Below, one piece after another: positions 8,891-16,708 of a DNA stretch of 64,000 bases. Position 1 is the first letter of the stretch; every line of letters begins with the position of its first letter. The notes beneath the pieces are model-generated. The model worked only from the letters and a program-made list of their open reading frames with translations, was not told the origin of the DNA and did no database searches. This stretch comes from Chryseobacterium vrystaatense. Lineage in GTDB: Bacteria > Bacteroidota > Bacteroidia > Flavobacteriales > Weeksellaceae. A program made the translations under genes and the position numbers. The DNA is taken from positions 124,001 to 188,000 of the forward strand of contig NZ_JPRI01000010.1 of the NCBI RefSeq assembly GCF_000737765.1. Reading direction: 5' to 3'.

Positions 8891-8989
8891 CAAAAAAAAT
8901 CCCCAGATTGCTCTGGGGATAAAAACTAATAACCATGAAAACTCAAATTAAACATGAGTTGCTTGATATATTGAAAAATCGTGCCAAAA
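8891..8989 (-). repeat. 99-bp direct repeat, copy B, with minus-strand terminator
   Basis: Second copy, differing from 7006-7104 at three positions. Its hairpin (8899-8920) is a perfect 9-bp stem followed by eight U in minus-strand RNA. No minus-strand gene is visible upstream, so it may end a short untranslated RNA or be a by-product of duplication. Both copies also contain AACTAATAACCATG on the plus strand, which recurs as a 5' leader on the minus strand at 62350-62363. Confidence 0.8.
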
Positions 8990-9314
8990 CTTTTCACTGA
9001 TAAAAAATACTTACAGCTGATTTTAAAGTGATCATTTACAAAAAAGGTCCGGAGATAAAATTGGATTCCTTATACAAAAATTAAAATCCTCAGTAGAATG
9101 GGAAGTTAACGCATGGTTTTTAAAGTGGCAAAACAAAATAAACATCAATTATTTATTCAGTGATTATACAATAATTCACTATATACACATGACTAAAGTC
9201 ATATTTTACCCACATTCCTCTCGTCTGTGTATTACACTTTAGACATTTAAAAGAGACTTCCTTGAAAAATTTAACTTTTACCAACCTGGTGTGTTATGAC
9301 ATACTAGCCATAAC

Positions 9315-9365
9315 AAAAAAAGCCCCCTATTGGAGGCCTCAAAAAAACACAAATGATGAAAAAAT
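9315..9365 (-). repeat. Terminator module with 23-bp conserved flank, copy 1
   Basis: The hairpin GCCCCC/GGAGGC (9322-9327, 9332-9337) is followed by a U-tract in minus-strand RNA. The 23 bp at 9343-9365 are identical to 10832-10854. The C-A mismatch of the plus-strand stem is a G-U pair on the minus strand, so the minus strand is the likely transcript. There is no gene upstream on that strand for about 500 bp. Confidence 0.6.
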
Positions 9366-9857
9366 TTTTGTAACTTATAATTAATGTTATCTATCTTTTA
9401 ATTCTATACCAAAATTAGGATATTTTAATCTTACAATTTTATGAGTTCAGTCATAAAAGGCACTCTTTGCTCTACTTTTTACCAAAAAATCTATTTTCAA
9501 AATTTAGAATTAATACACCTACTTTCGATAAGTGATATCAAATCCTACCACACAAAAGTTATTGTAAACTTTATTTTATACACCAGATTTTAATTTAGAT
9601 GGATTTATTTTATCTCAAATATGATAATTAAAAAAAATAATCAACATCACACAATTATTATGTTAAATAACATCCAATTTCTTCTAATCAAAGATCATCA
9701 ACACTTTATAATATTTACATGTATAATCCATTATCTTCCATTTTCTTCTATCATAAATCCATAAAATAAGAAAAATATATCAAATACACCATGATCCAGA
9801 TCATATTTTTTTTATATTTTATTTTTTAGTTTTACATAAAGTTTAATTCAATAAAAC

Positions 9858-10685
9858 GTGATAAAATTCTCTATACTTATAGCCAATTATAACAATGGTA
9901 AGTACTTTAGAGACTGCTATAACTCGTTGATCAGCCAAACTTATCAGAACTGGGAAGTTATAATTGTTGATGACGCATCTACGGACAATTCGGTAGAGGT
10001 CATTAAAAGTATTGTCGAAAATGATCACCGTTTCAAAATCTACCATAATACTTCTAATCAGGGCTGTGGCTATACAAAGAGAGAATGCATGAAATATGCA
10101 GAAGGAGAAATATGCGCCTATCTTGATCCAGATGATGCTTTATATCCGGACGCTCTGCAGAAGACAGTACAGGAGTTTGATAAAAGTGATATTACAGCAG
10201 CCTATTCCCAGATGATGCTGTGTGATGAAAATCTTAATCCTGATAAAGTATTTGCAAGTACCAAACAGATTTACAACAACAGATATTTTTTCAACTGTCC
10301 TACTCAGTTTGCCCATTTTTTCACCTTCAAAAAAGAAACTTACCTGAAAACTTCCGGCATCAATCCCAATTTGAAAAGTGCTGTAGATCAGGATCTCTAT
10401 CTGAAGATCCTTGAACATGGAAGCGTAAAATACATCAAAGAACCTTTGTATCTTTATCGATTACACTCCAACGGTATTTCCCAGCAAAACTTCAAACAAA
10501 ATGCTAAAGAGTCTTTTGCCAGAGTAATCCATGAAACGATGAAAAGAAGAGGAATAAGGACTATCAATAACCAGGCTGTTCCAGAGTTGTATACCAATCC
10601 ACAGGAGATATACCGGCTCCTGAACTATCAGACCCACAGACTCCACCGGCTGATTAATAAAGTAAAAATAACTTTCAATATATAA
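9858..10685 (+). CDS. Glycosyltransferase family 2
   Basis: 275-residue cytosolic or membrane-associated GT-A fold enzyme that transfers a sugar from a nucleotide-sugar donor. N-terminal FSILIANYNNGKYFRDCYNSL is the standard start, VDDASTDNS binds the nucleotide, and AYLDPDDALYP carries the DxD-type metal motif. The acceptor and donor are unknown. It starts with GTG at 9858; no in-frame ATG upstream fits. It is isolated in a gene-poor region, not in a polysaccharide cluster, so its pathway cannot be inferred. Confidence 0.87.
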   Translation: MIKFSILIANYNNGKYFRDCYNSLISQTYQNWEVIIVDDASTDNSVEVIKSIVENDHRFKIYHNTSNQGCGYTKRECMKYAEGEICAYLDPDDALYPDALQKTVQEFDKSDITAAYSQMMLCDENLNPDKVFASTKQIYNNRYFFNCPTQFAHFFTFKKETYLKTSGINPNLKSAVDQDLYLKILEHGSVKYIKEPLYLYRLHSNGISQQNFKQNAKESFARVIHETMKRRGIRTINNQAVPELYTNPQEIYRLLNYQTHRLHRLINKVKITFNI

Positions 10686-10689
10686 TTAG

Positions 10690-10716
10690 AGCTTCTCAGT
10701 AATGGGAAGCTTTTTT
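10690..10716 (+). terminator. Terminator after the glycosyltransferase
   Basis: AGCTTCTC (10690-10697) pairs with GGGAAGCT (10704-10711), followed by a T-run. One pair is a U-G wobble only on the plus strand, matching the gene's direction. Confidence 0.7.
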
Positions 10717-10804
10717 AATTCTCCATTTTCAAAAATGCATGCTGACAGAATGATAATAATTTGCGGCAGGTAGAAGTTCAGTTGCATTCTTTTTTTGACA
10801 GAAA

Positions 10805-10854
10805 TAAAAAAGCCTCCAATTCAGGAAGCTTAAAAACACAAATGATGAAAAAAT
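10805..10854 (-). repeat. Terminator module with 23-bp conserved flank, copy 2
   Basis: AGCCTCC/GGAAGCT (10811-10817, 10824-10830) forms a stem with a G-U wobble only in minus-strand RNA and a U-tract behind it. The 23 bp at 10832-10854 are identical to those of copy 1. It ends the transcript of the lipoprotein gene at 10936-11385. Confidence 0.65.
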
Positions 10855-10935
10855 CTATTTAGAAAAATCCAAATAGAATTTGTTGAAAGTACATCTCTTA
10901 ATATCTTTTTCTGCTGTACTTTTTCCAGTAAGGAA

Positions 10936-11385
10936 TCACTCTGCCCAGGTAACGGGAATATATACTGTAATATATCCTTCTGCATCAATCTGGGCATCTG
11001 ATACAGTCCCTGTTACTGACCCATAACCAGTCCATCCTCCCTGTCCCTGCATAGCTGAGAATCTATATGTTCCTGCAGGAATTCCCTCATAATATCCGGG
11101 AAGTGTCTGGAAACCTCCGCTATAATAAGTGTCATACACCTCTCCTGTAACTGTATTTTCAGCCAGAAAACTTCCTACATCGTGATTTCCTGAAAGTGTT
11201 TTGGTGCCATCTAAAGAAACCAGCCCAAACCTGATCTTATACGTTTTCGTTTTAGAAGCTTCTTTGGCTACTTCCGAGTTTACGTTAGGCTGTACATCTG
11301 CCATCAGATCATTATTGGAAGAACAAGAGAAAGCCGCAACCGACAAAGCTGCAAAAGCCATCGTTTTTAAAATTGATATTTTCAT
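10936..11385 (-). CDS. Small lipoprotein of unknown function
   Basis: 149 residues. Lipoprotein signal MKISILKTMAFAALSVAAFSC with the lipidated cysteine followed by SSNND. I start at the ATG at 11385, where the signal peptide begins; an upstream in-frame start adds 11 residues that do not belong to it. The mature part has aromatic- and glycine-rich beta segments such as AGTYRFSAMQGQGGWTGYG, as seen in small Ig-like or transthyretin-like domains, but I do not recognise the family. The downstream terminator module is at 10805-10854. Confidence 0.7.
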   Translation of the reverse strand: MKISILKTMAFAALSVAAFSCSSNNDLMADVQPNVNSEVAKEASKTKTYKIRFGLVSLDGTKTLSGNHDVGSFLAENTVTGEVYDTYYSGGFQTLPGYYEGIPAGTYRFSAMQGQGGWTGYGSVTGTVSDAQIDAEGYITVYIPVTWAE

Positions 11386-11632
11386 ATTAAAGTAATTTGG
11401 TATTTCAAAAGTAACCAATTCGTATGAACTGAATAAAAACGTGCAATGAACTAAAAATTACATTCTAAGCCCTAACCATAGACGAAAAGGCCATAACCAA
11501 CCCCCGATAAAAAAGAGAAATTATATTAAAATATGTTACTTTAACACTTCTTAACTAAATTTTGGCTTCATAATTGGAAATATACAGACAGTTGCTGCCG
11601 TTTGGCTAAGACTACTTATTAAAATTTGAATT

Positions 11633-12184
11633 ATGAGAAAGATAGTATTAGCAGGTTTTTTATCCGTCTTTTTAATGACGGCCTGCAAGAAAGACGACAG
11701 GACAGCTGAAAAATCACTGGAAGAGCAGAAACTTGAATTTCAGGCCAGACAGCTTGATATAGAAAAACAAAAGCTGGCCATTGAGAAAGAAAAATTAGTG
11801 TATGAAGCACAGAAAAAAGTTGACAGCATCTCAGAAAGTAAAAAATCAAAAGCCGCTGCAGCCAACAATGCAAAGCCTCAGATCATAAGAGAAACGAAAA
11901 CAGTATATAGAGACAGAGGATCCAATTCCAATTCCGGAGGCGGGAATTATGCAGATAACGGAAACAGTTCTTCACAGGGAACTACTCAAAAGAAAAAAGG
12001 ATGGAGTAAAGCCGCTAAAGGAACTGCTATTGGTGCTGTAGGTGGTGCCGCTTTAGGAGCCATTGTAGCTAAGAAAAACAGAGGTCTTGGAGCCGTGATT
12101 GGTGGTGTAGTTGGAGGTGCAACCGGTTATACGATCGGTAGAGCTGGTGACAGAAAAGACGGACGAGTTCAGCCGCGTAATTAA
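11633..12184 (+). CDS. Glycine-zipper (YMGG-like) lipoprotein
   Basis: 183 residues. Lipobox LMTAC near residue 18, followed by a long charged, likely coiled-coil segment of E/K/Q repeats (residues 25-75), an Asn/Ser/Gly-rich linker, and a C-terminal glycine zipper with two GxxxG-rich hydrophobic stretches (GAVGGAALGAIVA and GAVIGGVVGGATGYTIG). Such 2TM glycine-zipper domains are found in envelope-stress and outer-membrane lipoproteins; the exact role is unknown. Its terminator touches the next gene. Confidence 0.8.
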   Translation: MRKIVLAGFLSVFLMTACKKDDRTAEKSLEEQKLEFQARQLDIEKQKLAIEKEKLVYEAQKKVDSISESKKSKAAAANNAKPQIIRETKTVYRDRGSNSNSGGGNYADNGNSSSQGTTQKKKGWSKAAKGTAIGAVGGAALGAIVAKKNRGLGAVIGGVVGGATGYTIGRAGDRKDGRVQPRN

Positions 12185-12203
12185 TATTTTCACGATAACA
12201 TTT

Positions 12204-12235
12204 AAAGATTGCTTATTTTTAGGCAATCTTTTTTT
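12204..12235 (+). terminator. Terminator ending exactly at the next start codon
   Basis: AAAGATTGC (12204-12212) pairs with GCAATCTTT (12223-12231), followed by seven T (12229-12235). The next base begins the ATG of the membrane protein gene at 12236. Confidence 0.75.
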
Positions 12236-13867
12236 ATGGTGCTACTCTTACTTTCTTCGGTACTTATTCTTTCAGTCCTGTCAGGCTGGGGGAAAATCAT
12301 GGAAAGCATCTTTGGCTTTTTTTTCCACGGAATTTCCGGCATGATCTTAACCGGAATATTAGGACTAAGCCTTATCTGGACAGTGCTCGCCTTTTTTGTT
12401 CCTATTAATATATATGTAGAGATCCCTTTTATAACTCTGGGAATTTTCTATTTTTTCAAAAAGAAGCTGTATTTGGAATTTTATCGTTTTTCGAAAAAAG
12501 ATTCTATTTTGACAGCCTGTATTTCATTGGCCATTTTATACAGCAGTTCATTCTATCCTTATATATTGGACCATTTCGGATATTATGTTCCTACGATCAA
12601 ATGGCTTACAGAATATGGTTTGGTGAAAGGCATTTCCAATCTGGATCTTACCTTGGGACAAATGTCGGTATGGCATATTTTCCAGGCAGGTTTTTCAGGT
12701 TTTTCGGATCCTTTTTTAAGGATCAATGCTATCCTGCTGATCGTTTATACTCTTTATATCTTTGAAAGAAAAAGTTGGGTACAACTATGTTTCATTCCAG
12801 TACTGCTGCTTTTCTCACAGTCACCAAGTCCTGACCTTCCTGTTATCACCTTATCCTTAATTATTTTAAACGAGATCATAACAGGCAATAAAAACATCGG
12901 TCTCCTTTTCACTTTTGCTGTTTTTATTTTTTCCATAAAGCCTACCATGATATGGCTTCCATTACTGATTTTCCTTTGTTCAGTCTTAATTTTTAAACCG
13001 AATTATAAAAACCTGATTCCCGGAGTCATCATTCTTATTTTATTCTTCATAAAGAATCTATGGACATTTGGATATCCTCTATTTCCAATTGCCATAGGTG
13101 ATCTTGGATTCGGCTGGAGACCTAATTCAGAAGTATTAAAAATTTCTTCACAATATGCTGTTCAAAAAACATATGATATGCAGTATACTTATGAGGAAAT
13201 ACAAAATTTCTCTGCATATGAAGCTGTTAAAAAATGGTTGACGCTGGAAGGAATTAAATCAAAGATTAATATTCTTTTCATATTAAGCCTGGCTCTGTTT
13301 TCAGTTTTCACTTGTATAAAAAAGAAAAAGATCATTTCGCTGATCTGTATCTCATTATTGATAAAAAGTATGCTTGTACTGTCTTTTTCTGCGCAGTATC
13401 GTTTTTTTATCGATGTATTTTTTGTGATATTCTTTGTTCTGTTCTCTCACTTTAGTAAAAAAAAGTCACTTTCTTTCTTCACAGTTTTAAGTGTATTGAT
13501 CATTGGAATTTTAAGCTTTCCTGAATTAATCCGTGATTATATCCCAAGTTTCAAGCCTGGAAATTTCATGACCGGATTAAAAAAAGAGCAACTGTACAAG
13601 CCATCAGCTTACCAATACAATAAATTTGAAACCGCCCAAGTAGGAAACTTAAAATTCAATATATCAACAGATTATCCGTTTAATTTTGACACTCCCCTTC
13701 CTGCAATTTCATCTGGTTATATCGTCGATGATATTGAGGCGGAAATTTTCCCACAACAAATTGATGCAAAAAATATAAAAAAAGGATTCATTTGGAAAAA
13801 CCTGACGCCGCTGCAAAAAAGAGAAGCAGAGAAGGTTATGAATAATATCAAAAACACTGATAAATAG
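12236..13867 (+). CDS. Polytopic membrane protein, LIC_10190-like
   Basis: 543 residues with about a dozen hydrophobic segments, many aromatic residues and a soluble tail of roughly 110 residues. The N-terminus MVLLLLSSVLILSVLSGWGK resembles LIC_10190-family membrane proteins. Their function is not established; the topology recalls GT-C type glycosyltransferases. The ATG at 12236 is preferred because a TTG at 12209 would place the start inside the upstream terminator hairpin. No Shine-Dalgarno site is possible, since the U-tract abuts the ATG. aroC follows after 50 bp with its own promoter. Confidence 0.75.
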   Translation: MVLLLLSSVLILSVLSGWGKIMESIFGFFFHGISGMILTGILGLSLIWTVLAFFVPINIYVEIPFITLGIFYFFKKKLYLEFYRFSKKDSILTACISLAILYSSSFYPYILDHFGYYVPTIKWLTEYGLVKGISNLDLTLGQMSVWHIFQAGFSGFSDPFLRINAILLIVYTLYIFERKSWVQLCFIPVLLLFSQSPSPDLPVITLSLIILNEIITGNKNIGLLFTFAVFIFSIKPTMIWLPLLIFLCSVLIFKPNYKNLIPGVIILILFFIKNLWTFGYPLFPIAIGDLGFGWRPNSEVLKISSQYAVQKTYDMQYTYEEIQNFSAYEAVKKWLTLEGIKSKINILFILSLALFSVFTCIKKKKIISLICISLLIKSMLVLSFSAQYRFFIDVFFVIFFVLFSHFSKKKSLSFFTVLSVLIIGILSFPELIRDYIPSFKPGNFMTGLKKEQLYKPSAYQYNKFETAQVGNLKFNISTDYPFNFDTPLPAISSGYIVDDIEAEIFPQQIDAKNIKKGFIWKNLTPLQKREAEKVMNNIKNTDK

Positions 13868-13905
13868 AACAAATCCAGAAACTTTATTATCTGGAGAAAA
13901 ATAGG

Positions 13906-13913
13906 TAATTTTG
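13906..13913 (+). promoter_or_regulatory. -7 box of aroC
   Basis: TAATTTTG matches TAnnTTTG and ends four bases before the aroC ATG. No clear TTTG is found at -33. Transcription would start at or next to the ATG, giving a leaderless mRNA. Confidence 0.55.
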
Positions 13914-13917
13914 TATC

Positions 13918-14988
13918 ATGTTCAACACATTAGGTAATCTTCTCAGTCTTACAACATTTGGAGAAAGTCACGGCGTGGCTTACGGCGGTATCATCAATAA
14001 TTTTCCGGCAGGATTAACGGTAGATTTCGAAAAAATTCAATATGAATTGGATCGTAGAAAACCGGGACAGTCTGCGATTGTCACTCAAAGAAAAGAAAGT
14101 GACACAGTAAAGTTCCTATCAGGAATTTTTGAAGGAAAAACGACAGGCACCCCAATCGGTTTTATCATAGAAAATGAAAATCAGAAATCTAAGGACTATG
14201 ATCATATCGCAGATTCATATCGTCCAAGTCATGCAGATTTCACTTATGACCAAAAATTTGGGATAAGAGACTATCGCGGAGGAGGAAAATCATCTGCAAG
14301 GGAAACCATCAACTGGGTCGTTGCCGGGGCTCTGGCTAAACAGCTTTTGTCTGGCATCGAGATCAATGCCTACGTTTCTTCTGTAGGAGATATTTTCTGT
14401 GAAAAACCTTATCAGGCGCTGGATTTTTCGAAAACTGAAAGCAATGATGTACGTTGTCCTGATGCGGAAACTGCTGAAAAAATGATCGAAAGAATTAAAG
14501 AGATCAAGAAAGAAGGCAATACCATCGGAGGAACTGTTACTTGCGTCATCAAAAATGTTCCTGTAGGAATAGGAGAACCGATATTTTCAAAACTTCAGGC
14601 CGAACTTGGCAAAGCAATGCTGAATATCAATGCCTGCAAAGGATTTGAATACGGAAGCGGTTTCTGTGGTGCTAAAATGACAGGAAAAGAGCACAACGAT
14701 GCTTTCAATACAGATTTTACCACAAAATCCAATCTCTCGGGAGGTATTCAGGGAGGTATTTCCAATGGAATGGATATTTATTTCCGCGCTGCATTCAAGC
14801 CTGTAGCTACTATTTTAAGACCTCAGGACAGTGTGGACAAATATGGTAATCCAGTCGTTGTGGAAGGAAAAGGACGCCACGACCCATGTGTAGTGCCGAG
14901 AGCGGTTCCTGTTGTGGAAAGCCTTGCAGCATTTGTACTGGCTGATCTGTTTTTGATCAACAAAACAAGAAACATTAATAATTTTTAA
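13918..14988 (+). CDS. aroC: Chorismate synthase
   Basis: Cytosolic FMN-dependent enzyme that makes chorismate from EPSP, the last step of the shikimate pathway; 356 residues, normal length. All three signatures are present: GESHGVAYGGIINNFPAG near the start, RPSHADFTYDQKFGIRDYRG with GGKSSARET in the first third, and GRHDPCVVPRAVPVVE near the C-terminus. Two thioredoxin-fold genes follow closely in the same direction. No other aro gene lies in the window. Confidence 0.97.
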   Translation: MFNTLGNLLSLTTFGESHGVAYGGIINNFPAGLTVDFEKIQYELDRRKPGQSAIVTQRKESDTVKFLSGIFEGKTTGTPIGFIIENENQKSKDYDHIADSYRPSHADFTYDQKFGIRDYRGGGKSSARETINWVVAGALAKQLLSGIEINAYVSSVGDIFCEKPYQALDFSKTESNDVRCPDAETAEKMIERIKEIKKEGNTIGGTVTCVIKNVPVGIGEPIFSKLQAELGKAMLNINACKGFEYGSGFCGAKMTGKEHNDAFNTDFTTKSNLSGGIQGGISNGMDIYFRAAFKPVATILRPQDSVDKYGNPVVVEGKGRHDPCVVPRAVPVVESLAAFVLADLFLINKTRNINNF

Positions 14989-15005
14989 TATAAATATTTT
15001 TAGTA

Positions 15006-15569
15006 ATGAAAAATTACTGGGATCAGGGAATTTCTTTTGAAGAATATATCCGAATCGGAAGAGAAAGATTAGAAAATCCTTCCAACCAACTGGAAACCGA
15101 ATACAAACAATACTACGAACTCGGGCTTCAGAGAATGGACAGAACACTTAAAAAGTATGTCCCGAATGAAGAGCAGCTTACAGAATTAGCCACTAAAAAT
15201 TTTGATGGAAAGATTCTGATTATTTCAGAAGCATGGTGTGGTGATGCCAGCGCTACAGTTCCCGCTCTTGTTACTTTTTTCGAAGGGCACAACGAAGTAA
15301 GAATTTTCCTGAGAGATAATGATAAAAGCCTGATCAGTCAGTTTATGACAAACGGTACGGAGTCTATCCCTAAAGTGATCATCCTGGACAAAGATTTCAA
15401 TGTAAAGAATTCATGGGGACCCCGTCCTAAATTCGGTCACGAATTATTATTGAAACATAAAGCAGATCCTGAGGCTTATCCAAAAGATAATTTTTACAAT
15501 GATCTTCAAATGTATTATGCTAAAAACAGAGGTAAAGATGCTGTTCAGGAGATTTTAGAATTATTATAG
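15006..15569 (+). CDS. Thioredoxin-fold protein with a single active-site cysteine
   Basis: 187 residues, no signal peptide, so cytosolic. A helical N-terminal segment of about 65 residues precedes a thioredoxin-like core: ILIISEAWCGDASATVP (C78) and a cis-proline-type segment ESIPKVIILDKD. The usual WCxxC is WCGDA, so the resolving cysteine is missing. A classic disulfide oxidoreductase role is unlikely; a monothiol or bacilliredoxin-like role is possible. It begins 17 bp after aroC and precedes a TlpA-type gene by 49 bp. Confidence 0.8.
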   Translation: MKNYWDQGISFEEYIRIGRERLENPSNQLETEYKQYYELGLQRMDRTLKKYVPNEEQLTELATKNFDGKILIISEAWCGDASATVPALVTFFEGHNEVRIFLRDNDKSLISQFMTNGTESIPKVIILDKDFNVKNSWGPRPKFGHELLLKHKADPEAYPKDNFYNDLQMYYAKNRGKDAVQEILELL

Positions 15570-15618
15570 CTATACATTTGAATTCCATCCTGGAAAAAAT
15601 AACAGTAAAGATCAACGC

Positions 15619-16158
15619 ATGAAAAAGAATATCATTTATCTTGTCCTTATCATCATTATCGGTATAATAGCTTTTGTTCCGGGAGTAAAAGAATATCTTA
15701 GAGATCAGTTTTTCCCGATCGCTACGATTGAGAATGCTGTACATGTAAGTGAAGAAGATTATGACATTGAGCTTAAAGGAATCAATGCACCAAGTACCAA
15801 TCTTAAAAACTTCAAAAACAAGCCTATTTTCCTTAATTTCTGGGGAACCTGGTGTCCTCCGTGCAGGAAAGAGTGGCCCACTATCCAAAAGCTGTATGAT
15901 TCCAGAAAAGGAAATGTAGATTTTATTCTGATTGCGATGAATGATCAGGAAGATGCGGTAAGAAAGTTCTTAAAAGAAAATAACTATACCGTTCCGGTAT
16001 ATATTGCACAAAGTCCCATTTCTGAAAAAATTCTTCCAAAAGTATTCCCTACAACTTTCCTTATTGATCAGCATGGCAGAATCATCATTAAGGAGGATGC
16101 CTACAGAGATTGGAACACAGAAACCGTACATCAGTTTATCGATAATATCATCAAGTAA
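15619..16158 (+). CDS. TlpA-like membrane-anchored thioredoxin
   Basis: 179 residues. One N-terminal hydrophobic helix (residues 4-22) serves as a membrane anchor or uncleaved signal, then a TlpA/ResA-type domain with FLNFWGTWCPPCRKEWP (C79, C82) and the cis-proline segment FPTTFLIDQHGRI. It should act in the periplasm, reducing cysteines of secreted or cytochrome c-type proteins; the specific partner is unknown. It is probably co-transcribed with the preceding thioredoxin-fold gene. Confidence 0.88.
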   Translation: MKKNIIYLVLIIIIGIIAFVPGVKEYLRDQFFPIATIENAVHVSEEDYDIELKGINAPSTNLKNFKNKPIFLNFWGTWCPPCRKEWPTIQKLYDSRKGNVDFILIAMNDQEDAVRKFLKENNYTVPVYIAQSPISEKILPKVFPTTFLIDQHGRIIIKEDAYRDWNTETVHQFIDNIIK

Positions 16159-16242
16159 TTTTTTTTAACTAAATTTTATAGTTTATTGGTATAAAAATTG
16201 CGAAATTTACTACATTGAAAAATTTATTAAACTAAACACAAA

Positions 16243-16584
16243 ATGAAATATTCAAAATTGAATCTTGCAAAAGAAGCCATCAGCCATAAGGGCTTTGTAA
16301 AAAAAATCCCTGATATTTTCAGAATGGTAAAATTATGGAGAAAAGGAGAATACCCGATGAGATCCATCGATATCATCCTTCCTCTTCTGGGAATTTTATA
16401 TGTCATCTCTCCTATAGACCTGCTTCCGGAATTTGCGGTTCCTGTTTTAGGAGTAATGGATGATTTGGCGGTATTATCACTTACGATTCCGAAGCTTATT
16501 AAAGAAGTGGATAAATTCTTACTTTGGGAAGCTGAACAAAGACTGAGCGGCACTAAAATTATCGATGCAGAAATTGTAAAATAA
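16243..16584 (+). CDS. YkvA family protein (DUF1232)
   Basis: 113 residues. The DUF1232 signature is clear: YVISPIDLLPEFAVPVLGVMDD, followed by a hydrophobic LAVLSLTIPKLI stretch, giving one or two short membrane segments. The family is widespread in bacteria and uncharacterised. The N-terminal 35 residues are basic. A short hairpin with a T-run follows at about 16607-16640 and probably ends the transcript. Confidence 0.85.
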   Translation: MKYSKLNLAKEAISHKGFVKKIPDIFRMVKLWRKGEYPMRSIDIILPLLGILYVISPIDLLPEFAVPVLGVMDDLAVLSLTIPKLIKEVDKFLLWEAEQRLSGTKIIDAEIVK

Positions 16585-16681
16585 TAATTTACAGAAATAT
16601 TTTTAAACCATTCCAAAACATTTTGGGATGGTTTTTTATTGACAAATGACTGATAAATTTTTAAGCCTTATTTCAAATCAT

Positions 16682-16689
16682 TAAATTTG
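16682..16689 (+). promoter_or_regulatory. -7 box of pyrEF
   Basis: TAAATTTG at 16682-16689 matches TAnnTTTG and lies 19 bp before the pyrEF ATG. The -33 position reads only TTTT. Confidence 0.55.
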
Positions 16690-16708
16690 CAGTATCTAAT
16701 AAAAAATA

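Larger units (their letters stand above)
8750..9857. other. Non-coding gap of about 1.1 kb
   Basis: No gene is supported on either strand. It contains repeat copy B (8891-8989) and the terminator module at 9315-9365, directly preceded by an inverted repeat GTTATG/CATAAC (9295-9314). The stretch 9380-9857 is very AT-rich and featureless apart from short palindromes such as ATGATccagATCAT near 9790. Confidence 0.6.

Noticed and set aside
9346..9378. Tiny frames MMKKFL and MMKKSI at the conserved 23-bp flanks
   Set aside because: Six codons each with different endings; shared sequence is better explained by the terminator module.
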